Shown in pieces: positions 40,601-49,551 of a stretch of DNA of 64,000 nucleotides (its first letter is position 1; each line of letters starts with the position of its first letter). The translations under genes and the position numbers were made by a program. The DNA is from Streptomyces hoynatensis (GTDB lineage Bacteria > Actinomycetota > Actinomycetes > Streptomycetales > Streptomycetaceae). The stretch is taken from contig NZ_RBAL01000005.1 of NCBI RefSeq assembly GCF_003626535.1, forward strand, positions 248,001-312,000. Reading direction: 5' to 3'. The notes under the pieces are model-generated. The model made no database searches and was not told the DNA's origin. It was given only the letters and a program-made list of their open reading frames with translations.

Positions 40601-40670
40601 CGCGCGACCGGGCGAAAGCCCCGGTGCCAACCCCGGCGCGCGACCGGACGCCGACCCCGGCGCGAGCTGA
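37659..40670 (+). CDS. NB-ARC/TPR STAND ATPase (NLR-like) with N-terminal shared motif
   Basis: A 1003-aa receptor-like ATPase. Order: residues 1-60 contain the motif ASGExAVAVxxNSGxxSTG (28-46) shared with the upstream protein; NB-ARC with Walker A GLGGVGKTS (111-119), Walker B LVVFDN (185-190), sensor VTSRRT (211-216) and LGYLPLAVEQAG (261-272); a winged-helix/ARC part to about 440; then about ten 42-residue kinesin-light-chain-like TPRs (about 450-930) with the ERVLGxDHPDTL signature; then a Pro/Gly-rich tail of about 65 residues. The DNA of the TPRs is itself repetitive. STAND proteins oligomerise on ligand; here the motif would seed the upstream effector. It is cotranscribed with that gene. 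Confidence 0.9.
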   Translation: MNTAISVEPPDDPALTGRGPLAWRQSAASGERAVAVDANSGIVSTGPGATIYARPAVRLPPAHTVAGPPGPHNHNLPRPPNAQFVGRAEELSRVRELLASGTGVITQTVVGLGGVGKTSLALQYAHRHRADYTTVWWITADQPDAITAGLASLTSRLLPDLASSATIPVLAEWAITWFQTHPGWLVVFDNAEDPRALEPVISQLDTGHHLVTSRRTTGWHRLGTPLRLDMLMPQDATELLLRIAGRGAGEREAAARVAAELGYLPLAVEQAGAYCHHHGIGCAAFLERLRRYPARMFAAAYPGSTDRRTIARTWRVTLSTIAAADPLAADLLRVLAWLAPDRVPRDLLAAVGDDPLAVDDALALLGGYSMITLGSAHLRVHRLVQAVARTPDPADPMRAEAEILAARGRAARLLRGALPRGLSIDVPSWPRWRALLPHIEAYAELMPAEQDTSDVAFLLHAGSLFQLDQGHLAQAAAWGERALAARERVLGADHPATLSTRNHLGNVYRAAGDLGRVIPLYERTLADRERVLGEDHPDTLASRNYLANAYRDAGRVGEALPLYARTLADRERVLGREHIESLISRNNLASGYRDAGDLARAVPLFESTREDAERVLGAAHPRTLLFGNNLGTAYEAAGDLRRALPLYERTLAGRERVLGADHPDTLTTRNNLASALQESGDLPRALALFERTVADARRVLGAEHPRTLLARGNLAEAVFEAGGAGEAERALGMLREVLADSVRTLGADHPDTLLARNNLAGALLETGAAGEAAARFESLVADSGRTLGARHPDTLLARSNLGAAYRVAGRAAEAVASLEETLADCERTLSPGHPHGLAVRHNLGLAHLAAGEPAAALARLAPALAEAERLLGAEHPRVAVHRFGLSLAQAAAGDVRSAIGQAERALAVRRRLLGRDHPRTHALGRTLGRLRRRLVTLPYEPGAGRPVAFGGTGAYPAGGPGAPPGGTTAERPGAQPQDNPGARPGESPGANPGARPDADPGAS

Positions 40671-40812
40671 GCCCGGCGCCCACGCGCCCGGCCGCGGGCC
40701 TGCGCCGGGCCGGGGCCTGCGCCCGTGCGCCGGGCGCGCGGAGACGGCGCGGCCCGCGCGGGCCCGCGCGAAGGGCCCACGCGCCCGGCGCGAAGGACCC
40801 GCGCGGGGAGGC

Positions 40813-42585
40813 TCAGGAGGGCTTGCGGAGGGAGAGGTGCAGCTCCCGCAGGCGGGCCTCGGAGACCTCGCTCGGGGCGCCCATCAGCAGGTCCTGGGCG
40901 TTGCCGTTGAGCGGGAAGGCGATGGTCTCCCTGATGTTCGGCTCGTCGGCGAGCAGCATCACCATGCGGTCCACGCCGGGCGCGATGCCGCCGTGCGGGG
41001 GCGCGCCGTAGTGGAAGGCCCGGAGCATGCCGCCGAACTCGCGCTCCACCTCCTCGCGGGTGTACCCCGCGATCTCGAAGGCGCGGTACATGATGTCGGG
41101 CTCGTGGTTCCTGATCGCGCCCGAGGACAGCTCGACGCCGTTGCAGACGATGTCGTACTGCCAGGCGAGGACGTCCAGCGGGTCCTTCTTCTCCAGGGCC
41201 TCAAGTCCGCCCTGCGGCATGGAGAAGGGGTTGTGCGAGAACTCGATCGCGCCGGTGTCCTCGTTCCGCTCGAACATCGGGAAGTCGACGATCCAGCAGA
41301 ACCGGAAGACGTTCTCCTCGAACCGGCCGGCGCGGCGGGCGGCCTCGACCCGGACGGCGCCCATGATCCGCGACACCTCGTCGAACTCGCCGGCGCCGAA
41401 GAAGACCGCGGTGCCGGCCTCCGCCCCGAGCCTGCCGAGCAGCGCCGTGACGTCCTCCTCGGTGAGGAACTTCGCGATCGGCCCGGTCAGCGTCCTGCCG
41501 TCCTCGCCGACCCGCACCCAGGCCAGGCCCTTGGCGCCGAGGCCGACGGCGAACTCGCCGAGCTGGTCGAAGAACTTGCGGGGCCGGCCGGCCGTGTCCG
41601 GCACCGCCAGGGCCCGCACGTGCCGTCCGGCGAAGGCCTTGAAGCCCGAGTCGGCGAAGACGTCGGAGACGTCGACGAGTTCCAGCGTGGTGCGCAGGTC
41701 GGGCTTGTCCGAGCCGTACTTGAGCATCGCCTCGCGGAAGGGGATGCGCGGGAAGGGCGAGGTGACGTGGCGCCCGCCGCCGAACTCCTCGAAGAGCTCG
41801 GTCATCACCTTCTCGATGACGCCGAAGACGTCCTCCTGCTCGACGAAGCTCATCTCCACGTCGAGCTGGTAGAACTCGCCGGGGGAGCGGTCGGCGCGGG
41901 CGTCCTCGTCGCGGAAGCAGGGCGCGATCTGGAAGTACCGGTCGAAGCCCGCGATCATCAGCAGCTGCTTGAACTGCTGCGGGGCCTGCGGCAGCGCGTA
42001 GAAGGTGCCGGGGTGCAGCCGGGAGGGCACGAGGAAGTCGCGCGCGCCCTCCGGGGAGGTGGCCGACAGGATCGGGGTGGCCAGCTCGGTGAAGCCGAGC
42101 CCGGTCATCTTCTGCCGGATGGCGGAGATGACGGCGGCGCGCAGCATGATGTTGCGGTGCATCCGCTCGCGGCGCAGGTCGAGGAAGCGGTACTCCAGGC
42201 GGCGCTCCTCGTTCACCCCGTCCTCGGTGTTGATGGTGAAGGGGATCTGGTCGGCGGCGCCGAGCACCTCGATCTCGCCGACCTCGACCTCGATCTCGCC
42301 GGTGGGCAACTCGGGGTTGACGTTCTCCGCGCCGCGGCCGACGACCCGGCCGTCCACGCGCAGCACCGTCTCCTTGGACAGCGAGCCGAGCCGCTCGTTG
42401 ACCTCCTGGGCGCCGGGGGACTCCGGGTGCACGACGAGCTGCACGATGCCGTAGTGGTCGCGCAGGTCGACGAAGAGGATGCCGCCCAGGTTCCGCCTAT
42501 TGTGCAGCCAGCCCGACAGCCGGACATCCTTGCCGATGTCCGCGGAGCGCAGCTCGCCGCAGGTGTGGGACCGGTACCGATGCAT
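40813..42585 (-). CDS. aspS: Aspartyl-tRNA synthetase
   Basis: A 590-aa class II aminoacyl-tRNA synthetase charging tRNA-Asp. N-terminal OB anticodon domain about 1-105 ([21 protein letters not shown]), catalytic core with motif 2 ([24 protein letters not shown]) and motif 3 ([14 protein letters not shown]), and the bacterial GAD insertion at about 290-415 ([22 protein letters not shown]). Size and order are typical of the bacterial enzyme. ATG 42585, divergent from the 42687 gene. No nearby gatCAB in the window, so discriminating versus nondiscriminating use cannot be judged. Confidence 0.98.
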   Translation of the reverse strand: MHRYRSHTCGELRSADIGKDVRLSGWLHNRRNLGGILFVDLRDHYGIVQLVVHPESPGAQEVNERLGSLSKETVLRVDGRVVGRGAENVNPELPTGEIEVEVGEIEVLGAADQIPFTINTEDGVNEERRLEYRFLDLRRERMHRNIMLRAAVISAIRQKMTGLGFTELATPILSATSPEGARDFLVPSRLHPGTFYALPQAPQQFKQLLMIAGFDRYFQIAPCFRDEDARADRSPGEFYQLDVEMSFVEQEDVFGVIEKVMTELFEEFGGGRHVTSPFPRIPFREAMLKYGSDKPDLRTTLELVDVSDVFADSGFKAFAGRHVRALAVPDTAGRPRKFFDQLGEFAVGLGAKGLAWVRVGEDGRTLTGPIAKFLTEEDVTALLGRLGAEAGTAVFFGAGEFDEVSRIMGAVRVEAARRAGRFEENVFRFCWIVDFPMFERNEDTGAIEFSHNPFSMPQGGLEALEKKDPLDVLAWQYDIVCNGVELSSGAIRNHEPDIMYRAFEIAGYTREEVEREFGGMLRAFHYGAPPHGGIAPGVDRMVMLLADEPNIRETIAFPLNGNAQDLLMGAPSEVSEARLRELHLSLRKPS

Positions 42586-42686
42586 CGTTCATCCAAGTCG
42601 TCGACGTGATGCGGGGATGGGCCTCTCAGACTACCGGCCCACATCTGGTGGCCGTCTCCGGACAGAGAGCAATAAAGTAGTGCAAT

Positions 42687-44834
42687 ATGCGCACCGAGGA
42701 CGTGCTGGCCGCCTCCGGCACCGGGATGTGGAGCTGGGACGAGATCCGCGGGGTGGTGGCCCTCGACGCGGTCGCGGCCGGCCTGCTCGGGCTGCCCGCA
42801 GAGCCGGTGACCCTGTCCGAGGCGGCCGTGCGCTCGCGGGTGCCGATCCAGGACTACATCGAGTTGCAGCGCGCCACCGCCCTGGCCGAGGCGGAGGGCG
42901 GCGTCGCCGAGGTGGAGTTCCGCATCGTCACCGCCGAAGGGGAGGTGCAGCGCACCCTGCGCGCCCGGGTCAGGCGCATCGAGGGGCAGGCCGGGGCGGA
43001 GGCCGGGGAGCGGCCGGGAGCCACGGGCATCCTGGGCACCGTCGTCGAGCTGCCGGGGGCGGCGCGGCGGCAGGCCGGGGCCGAGGACTGGGACTGGCCG
43101 CGGGCCCGCGAGGCGTTCGTGCTGGACGCGGGGCGGGCGCTCTCGGAGGCGCGGACCACCGAGGACGTGCTGCGGGTCTCCGCCTCGCTGGTGATGCCGG
43201 GCTTCTCGCCCGACGCGATCGCGATCTTCGCGCGGGAGGGCGACCGGCTGAAGCCGATCGCGTACCGCGGCCCGCAGGACGACCTGGAGGCGATGGGCTT
43301 CCCGCTGGGCCTGGAGCGGGACTACCCGGGCAGCGAGGTGATGCGCACCGGCCGGGCGATCTACCTGTCCACGCCGGCGGAGTTCCGGGAGCGCTACCCG
43401 GAGTTCGCGCCGACCGTGATGGGCTTCGGCCGCGAGTCGTGGGCCTATCTGCCGCTGGTGGTGGGCGGCCGGATGATCGGGGTGTGGATGGTGGCCTTCG
43501 GCACGCACGTCGACTTCTCCGTCGGCGACCGCGGCATGCTCTCCGCCCTGGCCAGGCTGCTGGCACAGGCGCTGTCCAGGACGTTCCTCCAGGACACCGA
43601 GCGGGAGCTGTCCGCGGACCTCCAGCACACGATGCGCCCGGCCCCCTCCCCCGCCGTTCCCGGCATGCAGGTCGCCGCCAGGTACGTGCCCACCGCGGGC
43701 GGGCTGCAGGTGGGCGGCGACTGGTACGACGTGATCCCGCTGCCCTCGGGCCGGGTGGCCCTGATCATCGGGGACGTGCAGGGGCACGACGTGCGCGCCG
43801 CGGCCGTCATGGCGCAGCTGCGCATCGTGCTGCGCGCCTACGCCTCGGAGGGCCACCACCCCGACGGGGTGCTCGCGCGCGCCACCCGCTTCCTGTCCGC
43901 GCTGAGTGCGGACCCGGAGGCGGGGGTGGGCGAGGCGCGCTTCGCGACCTGCCTGTACGCCGAGATCGACCCGGGCACCGGGACCCTGGAGATCGCCCGC
44001 GCCGGGCACCTGGACCCGGCGATGATGCTGTCGGACGGCACGGTGGTGAGCAGGCCGACGGTGGGCGGGCTGCCCCTGGGCATCGTGGCGCAGGAGGACT
44101 ACCCGGTCACCAGGCTGAGCCTCCAGCCGGGCGAGACGCTGCTGCTGTGCACCGACGGGCTCGTCGAGAGCGGCCGGGACGACCTGGACACCGGCTGGGC
44201 CAGGGTCACCAAGGCCGTCAAGGGGCTGAGCGGGCTGCACGTGGACGACCTCGCGGACACGCTGATCGAGACGGTGCAGGCCACCTCGCCGGTGCCGCCG
44301 GAGGACCGGGACGACATCGCGCTGCTGCTGCTGCGCCGCCCGGCGGGGGCCCCGGTCCGGGAGGGCGGGCCGATGCGCAGGCTGGTGTTCACCGTGGGCC
44401 AGTCGGAGCCGGACCGGGTGGCGGGGGCCAGGGCGCAGCTGGCGACGCTGCTGCACGACTGGCCGGTCACGGAGCGGGTCTTCCTGGCCACGCTGCTGCT
44501 CTCCGAGGTGCTGACGAACGTGCTGCGGCACACCGAGGGGGACGCGCTCCTGGTGGCGGAGCTCAGCGGGCGGCCCGGCGAGCGGCTGCTGCGGGTGGAG
44601 GTCAGCGACACCAGCGACGCGATGCCGCACCTGAGGCACCCGGGGGAGCTGGCGTCCGCCGGGCGCGGCCTGCTGCTGCTCGACGCCCTGGCGGACGGCT
44701 GGGGGGCGACCCCGCGCGGCACGGGCAAGACGACCTGGTTCGAGCTGCGGGAGAGCCCCACCGGGCGGGAACGCCCCACCGGGCAGGAGGGCCCCACCGG
44801 GCGGGAGGCCCCCACCGGGCGGGAGGGCTCCTGA
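42687..44834 (+). CDS. PAS/GAF/SpoIIE phosphatase with C-terminal anti-sigma-type ATPase
   Basis: A 715-aa multidomain regulator combining both arms of a partner switch. PAS-like about 5-110 (GTGMWSWDEIRGVVALDAVA), GAF about 145-295, PP2C/SpoIIE about 320-550 (GGDWYDVIPL, GDVQGHDVRAAAV, ARAGHLDPAMM, CTDGLVESG, DDIALLLLRR), then an RsbW-like HATPase about 565-690 (SEVLTNVLRHTEGDALLV, SDTSDAMPHL, AGRGLLLLDALADGWG). The last 25 residues are a PTGREx tandem repeat mirrored in the DNA. ATG 42687 lies 100 bases from the divergent aspS. Streptomyces has many such fusions; the cognate antagonist is not in the window. Confidence 0.92.
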   Translation: MRTEDVLAASGTGMWSWDEIRGVVALDAVAAGLLGLPAEPVTLSEAAVRSRVPIQDYIELQRATALAEAEGGVAEVEFRIVTAEGEVQRTLRARVRRIEGQAGAEAGERPGATGILGTVVELPGAARRQAGAEDWDWPRAREAFVLDAGRALSEARTTEDVLRVSASLVMPGFSPDAIAIFAREGDRLKPIAYRGPQDDLEAMGFPLGLERDYPGSEVMRTGRAIYLSTPAEFRERYPEFAPTVMGFGRESWAYLPLVVGGRMIGVWMVAFGTHVDFSVGDRGMLSALARLLAQALSRTFLQDTERELSADLQHTMRPAPSPAVPGMQVAARYVPTAGGLQVGGDWYDVIPLPSGRVALIIGDVQGHDVRAAAVMAQLRIVLRAYASEGHHPDGVLARATRFLSALSADPEAGVGEARFATCLYAEIDPGTGTLEIARAGHLDPAMMLSDGTVVSRPTVGGLPLGIVAQEDYPVTRLSLQPGETLLLCTDGLVESGRDDLDTGWARVTKAVKGLSGLHVDDLADTLIETVQATSPVPPEDRDDIALLLLRRPAGAPVREGGPMRRLVFTVGQSEPDRVAGARAQLATLLHDWPVTERVFLATLLLSEVLTNVLRHTEGDALLVAELSGRPGERLLRVEVSDTSDAMPHLRHPGELASAGRGLLLLDALADGWGATPRGTGKTTWFELRESPTGRERPTGQEGPTGREAPTGREGS

Positions 44835-44851
44835 GGTCCGCGGGGCGCCCG

Positions 44852-45805
44852 TCAGACCGCGTCCGCCGGCACCCGGCCCAGCCGCCCCGCCTTGAAGTCC
44901 TCGAATGCCTGGGCGAGTTCGGCGTGGCTGTTCATCACGAACGGGCCGTACTGCGCGACGGGCTCCCGGATGGGCAGGCCGCCGAGGAGGACCACCTCGA
45001 AGTTCTCGCTGCGCGAGTCCTGCGTCCCGGCGGCGCGGATGGTGAGCGTGTCCCCCTCCCCGAAGACGACGGCCTGTCCCATGGCGAAGGGCCGGGAGCC
45101 CGGGCCGGCGAAGCCCTGCCCGGCCAGGCCGTAGGCGAGGGCGTTGAAGTCGGGGCGCCAGGGCAGCGTGACCTCGGCGCCCGGGCTCACCGAGGCGTGG
45201 ATCATCGTGATCGGGGTGTGGGTGACGCCGGGGCCCCGGTGGCCGTCCAGCTCGCCCGCGATGACCCGCAGCAGCGCTCCGCCGTCGCCCGAGGTCAGCA
45301 GCCTGACGCTGCCGCCGCGGATGTCCTGGTAGCGGGGGTCGGCCATCTTGTCCCTGGCGGGCAGGTTCACCCACAGCTGCAGGCCGTGGAAGAGGCCGCC
45401 CGACAGGACCAGGGACTCCGGCGGCGTCTCGATGTGCAGGAGGCCGGAGCCGGCGGTCATCCACTGGGTGTCGCCGTTGGTGATGGTGCCTCCGCCCCCG
45501 TGCGAGTCCCGGTGGACGAACGTGCCGTCGATGAGGTAGGTGACCGTCTCGAAGCCGCGGTGCGGGTGCCAGGGGGTCCCCTTCGGCTCGCCGGCCTCGT
45601 AGTCCACCTCGCCCATCTGGTCCATGAGGATGAACGGGTCCAGGTGCCGCTGGTCGATGCCGGCGAAGGCCCGGCGCACCGGGAAGCCCTCGCCCTCGAA
45701 GCCGCCGGGCGCGGTGGTGACCGCGCGCACGCGGCGCGGCGGGGCGTCCGCCGGGGCGGTGACCCGGGGAAGCACGAGCGGGTTGGCGACGGTGACGGCG
45801 GGCAT
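44852..45805 (-). CDS. Pirin family protein
   Basis: A 317-aa cupin-type pirin, some of which are quercetin dioxygenases or redox cofactors. The N-terminal cupin carries the metal motif HPHRGFETVTYLIDG and a later MTAGSGLLHIETP; the C-terminal cupin is at about 185-300 (DFNALAYGLAGQGFAG, VVFGEGDTLTIRAAG). ATG 45805 has GAGGAGGTCCCC upstream. The A+T-rich promoter (AGTTGAACAGTGAACTT) lies 30 bases upstream of that. Convergent with the 42687 gene. Confidence 0.93.
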   Translation of the reverse strand: MPAVTVANPLVLPRVTAPADAPPRRVRAVTTAPGGFEGEGFPVRRAFAGIDQRHLDPFILMDQMGEVDYEAGEPKGTPWHPHRGFETVTYLIDGTFVHRDSHGGGGTITNGDTQWMTAGSGLLHIETPPESLVLSGGLFHGLQLWVNLPARDKMADPRYQDIRGGSVRLLTSGDGGALLRVIAGELDGHRGPGVTHTPITMIHASVSPGAEVTLPWRPDFNALAYGLAGQGFAGPGSRPFAMGQAVVFGEGDTLTIRAAGTQDSRSENFEVVLLGGLPIREPVAQYGPFVMNSHAELAQAFEDFKAGRLGRVPADAV

Positions 45806-45939
45806 GGGGACCTCCTCGGCGGCTCCCCCCAGAGTAGTTGAACAGTGAACTTCTGTCGAGGAAGCCGCATTCCCGGCCCGGGCCGCGCCACCGCCCGCGC
45901 CGCGCCACCACCCGGGCCGTACTCCCCGCCCGCGCCGGG

Positions 45940-46437
45940 TCAGCCGTACATGCGCCGCATCGTGTAGTCGACCATCTCCTCGACGGCCTTCGCGTCGAGG
46001 ACGATGCGGTGCTCCCCCTCCATGTCGAGGGCGAAGCCGTAGCCCGAGGGCAGCAGGTCGAGCACCTCGCCGCCGGTGACGGTGAAGTAGCGCGAGTCCT
46101 TGCCCGCGTAGCGGCGCAGCTCCTTCAGGGAGGTGAACAGCGGGATGACCGGCTGCTGGGTGTTGTGCAGGGCCAGGAAGCCGGGGTTCTCGCCGCGCGG
46201 GCAGTAGATCTTGGCGCCGAGGAAGATGTCGTGGAACTCCTCGCTCGACATCGCGCCCGAGGTGTAGGCGCGCAGCGCGTCCGCGAGGGAGGGCGGGGCG
46301 GGGGGCGCCGCGGCGGCCGCCTGCGCCTGCTCGGGGTACAGCTGCCCGCCGTAACCGGCGAGCGGCTGCTGCTGGACGCCGTAGGGCTGTTGCTGCTGCT
46401 GGCCGGAGTAGGCCGACTGGTTGTCGTAGCCGTACAT
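45940..46437 (-). CDS. SseB-domain protein
   Basis: A 165-aa protein with a Gln/Tyr-rich disordered N-terminus (SGQQQQQPYGVQQQPLAGYG) and an SseB-like C-terminal domain from about residue 50: FHDIFLGAKIYCPRGENPGF, TQQPVIPLFTSLKELRRYAG, GYGFALDMEGEHRIVL. The Q-rich start is low-complexity but in frame with a family-like body. Divergent from the acyl-CoA dehydrogenase. Function unknown in actinomycetes; SseB is a secretion chaperone-like fold in Salmonella. Confidence 0.82.
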   Translation of the reverse strand: MYGYDNQSAYSGQQQQQPYGVQQQPLAGYGGQLYPEQAQAAAAAPPAPPSLADALRAYTSGAMSSEEFHDIFLGAKIYCPRGENPGFLALHNTQQPVIPLFTSLKELRRYAGKDSRYFTVTGGEVLDLLPSGYGFALDMEGEHRIVLDAKAVEEMVDYTMRRMYG

Positions 46438-46487
46438 GCGAGAAAGAGTACTGACTCACACTTGACCGGTTTCCGCTTGCTTCTTAT

Positions 46488-46525
46488 TACCGACGGGTAG
46501 CACCATGGGGTGTTACCAGCCGGTA
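46488..46525. promoter_or_regulatory. Two TACC-N4-GGTA operator-like dyads
   Basis: TACCGACGGGTA (46488-46499) and TACCAGCCGGTA (46514-46525) are perfect in their TACC/GGTA arms with centres 26 bp apart, upstream of the acyl-CoA dehydrogenase and divergent SseB gene. Twin dyads like these suit a TetR-family fatty-acid regulator. No such regulator is adjacent. Confidence 0.55.
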
Positions 46526-46562
46526 CGTATCGTGCACATCCCGAACCTACGGAGTCGTCGCC

Positions 46563-48392
46563 ATGGGGCACTACAAGTCGAATCTCCGCGACATCGAGTT
46601 CAACCTGTTCGAGGTCCTCGGCCGCGACGGGGTCTACGGCACGGGACCGTTCAGCGAGACCGACCCCGAGACCGCGCGGACCGTGCTCGCCGAGATCTCC
46701 CGGCTGGCCGAGAACGAGCTGGCCGCCTCCTACGAGGAGAGCGACAGGACGCCCCCGGTGTTCGACCCGGAAACGCACTCCGCCCCCCTGCCCGAGTCCT
46801 TCAAGAAGAGCTACCGCGCCTTCATGGACGCCGAGTGGTGGCGGCTGAGCATCGGCGAGGAGCTGGGCGGGCTCACCGCGCCGCGCTCCCTGGTCTGGTC
46901 CGTCGCCGAGACCGTGCTCGGCTCGAACCCGGCCGTGTGGATGTACGGCTCGGGGCCGACCTTCGCCCGGGTGCTGTACGACGAGGCGACGGAGGAGCAG
47001 CGCAAGATCGCGCACCTCATGGTGGACCGGCAGTGGACCTCCACCATGGTGCTCACCGAGCCCGACGCGGGCTCCGACGTCGGCGCCGGGCGGGCCAAGG
47101 CCGTCCGGCAGGAGGACGGCTCCTGGCACATCGAGGGCGTCAAGCGCTTCATCACCTCGGGCGAGCACGACCTCTCGGACAACATCATCCACTTCGTGCT
47201 GGCCCGCCCCGAGGGCCACGGACCCGGCACCAAGGGCCTGTCCCTCTTCATCGTCCCCAAGTTCGAGTTCGACTGGGACAGCGGCGAGCTCGGCGAGCGC
47301 AACGGCGTCTACGCGACCAACGTCGAGCACAAGATGGGCCTGAAGGTCTCCAACACCTGCGAGCTGACCTTCGGCGCGAACGGCCGCCCCGCCAAGGGCT
47401 GGCTGCTCGGCGAGAAGCACGAGGGCATCCGGCAGATGTTCAAGATCATCGAGTTCGCCCGGATGATGGTCGGCACCAAGGCGATCGCGACCCTCTCCAC
47501 CGGCTACCTCAACGCCCTGGCCTACGCCAAGGAGCGGGTGCAGGGCCCGGACCTGACCCAGTTCGCCGACAAGACCGCCCCGCGGGTCACCATCACCCAC
47601 CACCCCGACGTGCGCCGCTCGCTGATGACGCAGAAGGCGTACGCGGAGGGGATGCGCGCCCTCGTCCTCTACACCGCGAGCATCCAGGACACGGTGCTGG
47701 CCAAGGAGGCGGCCGGCGAGGACGCCTCGGCCGAGGAGGCCCTCAACGACCTGCTGCTGCCGATCGTCAAGGGCTACGGCTCCGAGCGGTCCTACCAGCA
47801 GCTCGCCGAGTCCCTGCAGATCCTCGGCGGCTCCGGCTACCTCCAGGACTACCCGATCGAGCAGTACATCAGGGACGCCAAGATCGACACCCTCTACGAG
47901 GGCACCACGGCGATCCAGGGCCAGGACTTCTTCTTCCGCAAGATCGTCCGCAACCAGGGCGTGGCCCTCACCGCGCTGGCCGAGGAGATCAAGGGCTTCC
48001 TGGCCAAGGCGCCGGGCGGCGAGGAGCTTGCCGCCGCGCGCGAGCAGCTGACCCGCGCGGTGGGCGAGCTGGAGGCGCTGGTCGGCGTGCTGCTCACCGA
48101 GCTGGCCGCCACCGAGAAGGACGTCCGCGCGCTGTACCGCATCGGGCTGAACACCACCTCCTTCCTGCTGTCCGCGGGCGACGTCGTCGTCGGCTACCTG
48201 CTGCTGCGCGGCGCGGCCGTGGCCGCGGAGAAGCTGCCGGTGGCCGGCGGCAAGGACGAGCCGTTCTACGCCGGCAAGATCGCCGCCGCCCGCCACTTCG
48301 CCGCCACCGTCCTGCCCACGGTCGCGGTGACCCGCGGCATCGCCGAGTCCACCGACCTGTCCCTGATGGACCTCGACGAGGCCGCCTTCTGA
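46563..48392 (+). CDS. Acyl-CoA dehydrogenase (FadE type)
   Basis: A 609-aa flavoenzyme oxidising acyl-CoA to trans-2-enoyl-CoA in beta-oxidation. Signatures: [13 protein letters not shown] (FAD/substrate region), [29 protein letters not shown], and the catalytic base Glu in [13 protein letters not shown]. It is longer than the 380-aa class, with an extended C-terminal helical domain as in long-chain actinobacterial FadE enzymes. ATG 46563 follows GGAGTCGTC. Likely regulated by the TACC/GGTA dyads upstream. Monocistronic. Confidence 0.95.
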   Translation: MGHYKSNLRDIEFNLFEVLGRDGVYGTGPFSETDPETARTVLAEISRLAENELAASYEESDRTPPVFDPETHSAPLPESFKKSYRAFMDAEWWRLSIGEELGGLTAPRSLVWSVAETVLGSNPAVWMYGSGPTFARVLYDEATEEQRKIAHLMVDRQWTSTMVLTEPDAGSDVGAGRAKAVRQEDGSWHIEGVKRFITSGEHDLSDNIIHFVLARPEGHGPGTKGLSLFIVPKFEFDWDSGELGERNGVYATNVEHKMGLKVSNTCELTFGANGRPAKGWLLGEKHEGIRQMFKIIEFARMMVGTKAIATLSTGYLNALAYAKERVQGPDLTQFADKTAPRVTITHHPDVRRSLMTQKAYAEGMRALVLYTASIQDTVLAKEAAGEDASAEEALNDLLLPIVKGYGSERSYQQLAESLQILGGSGYLQDYPIEQYIRDAKIDTLYEGTTAIQGQDFFFRKIVRNQGVALTALAEEIKGFLAKAPGGEELAAAREQLTRAVGELEALVGVLLTELAATEKDVRALYRIGLNTTSFLLSAGDVVVGYLLLRGAAVAAEKLPVAGGKDEPFYAGKIAAARHFAATVLPTVAVTRGIAESTDLSLMDLDEAAF

Positions 48393-48540
48393 CCCTGCCC
48401 GGGCCCCCTTCCCATCCCCGTCCCCATCCCCGTCCCCACCCCCGTCGCCGGGCCTGCTTCCCCGGGCCCGGCCGCGCGGGCCCGCTCCCCGGCCCGCCCG
48501 CGTCCCACGGCCGCGGGCGGGCCTCCGCGTTCGTGCCGCC

Positions 48541-49551
48541 TCAGAACGCCCGGCCGCGCAGCCACCAGGCGCAGAACCCGGCCAGGGCGAGGGCGAGCGC
48601 CAGGTGGAGGACGGTCTCCCGCCACTGGAAGGCCCAGAAGCGATCGGCGGGGTGGTAGTCGACCCGCTGCAGGTAGCCCTGGGCGGCGAGTTCGCCGTAG
48701 CAGTCCGCCGAGCCCTCCCGCGCCTGCGCCGGGCAGTCGACCACCCAGGAGGGCGGGGAGGTGGGCCTGCCGTCTTTGACGGTGTGCTGCGAGGTGATCC
48801 ACGCCCCTGGCTCGTCGACGGTCACCTCCACGCCCCCGCCGCGGCCGACGAAGGTGAGGTGCGAGGCGTCGATCGGCGCGGTGGCGCTCACCGGCGTCAT
48901 CAGGTGCGGGCGCACCGAGGTGGCCATGAAAACCTGGGTGAGCGTGAACGCGGCCAGCAGGAGGGCCATCGCGGGGAGGGTCCGGCGGACCAGGAGCCCG
49001 ATGGTGACGCCGAGGAGGAAGGCGAACGCGGCGTAGCCGAACGGGGCGACGCCCCGCATGTCGAACATCAGCGGGTGCAGGCGCGCGAAGGTGAACACGC
49101 TCGGCCCCGGGCGCCCTTCGAGTGCGGCCGTCGCCCTGTCGATCGGCGCGGCCCACCAGGTCATCGCCAGCGCCGTCAGGCCACAGGCCGCCATCGCGCC
49201 GAGGCCGACGACGCCCAGCTTGGCGGCGAGCCAGCGGGTGCGCCCGGTGTGCGTCCAGACCAGCCGGTGCGTTCCCGCGTCGAGTTCGCGGGTGATCAGC
49301 GGCGCGCCCCAGAACATCCCGAGCAGCGCCGGCAGCAGGAGCACGGTCAGCGAGCCGACGAGGTACAGGGTGGTGCCGGTGCCGTCCACCTGCTCCAGGA
49401 AGTCGGTCGCGCCCTGGGCGCCGCCTCCCCGGGCCGCGTAGTCGTGGGCCAGCCCGGGGCCGGTCACCGCGAGGCAGGCGCCGAGGAGGAGCAGGGCGCC
49501 CAGGACCACCGCGGCCTGAGTGCGGAACTGCCGCCAGGTCAGCCAGATCAC
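48541..49551 (-). CDS. ABC transporter permease
   Basis: A 336-aa membrane protein with six hydrophobic segments: AAVVLGALLLLGACLAVTG, YLVGSLTVLLLPALLGMFWG, LGAMAACGLTALAMTWW, GYAAFAFLLGVTIGLLV, MALLLAAFTLTQVFMA and LHLALALALAGFCAWWL, with a large extracytoplasmic loop between the fifth and last. LITRELDAGTHRLVWTHTGRTRW is typical of ABC-2 type permeases of this group. GTG 49551 overlaps the ATPase stop as GTGA. Forms an exporter with that ATPase; the substrate is unknown. Confidence 0.9.
   Translation of the reverse strand: MIWLTWRQFRTQAAVVLGALLLLGACLAVTGPGLAHDYAARGGGAQGATDFLEQVDGTGTTLYLVGSLTVLLLPALLGMFWGAPLITRELDAGTHRLVWTHTGRTRWLAAKLGVVGLGAMAACGLTALAMTWWAAPIDRATAALEGRPGPSVFTFARLHPLMFDMRGVAPFGYAAFAFLLGVTIGLLVRRTLPAMALLLAAFTLTQVFMATSVRPHLMTPVSATAPIDASHLTFVGRGGGVEVTVDEPGAWITSQHTVKDGRPTSPPSWVVDCPAQAREGSADCYGELAAQGYLQRVDYHPADRFWAFQWRETVLHLALALALAGFCAWWLRGRAF

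Noticed and set aside
42213..45911. 1232-codon minus-strand open frame across aspS and the 42687 gene
   Set aside because: It runs through recognised genes in the wrong frame; its composition is unlike any family, so it is a shadow.
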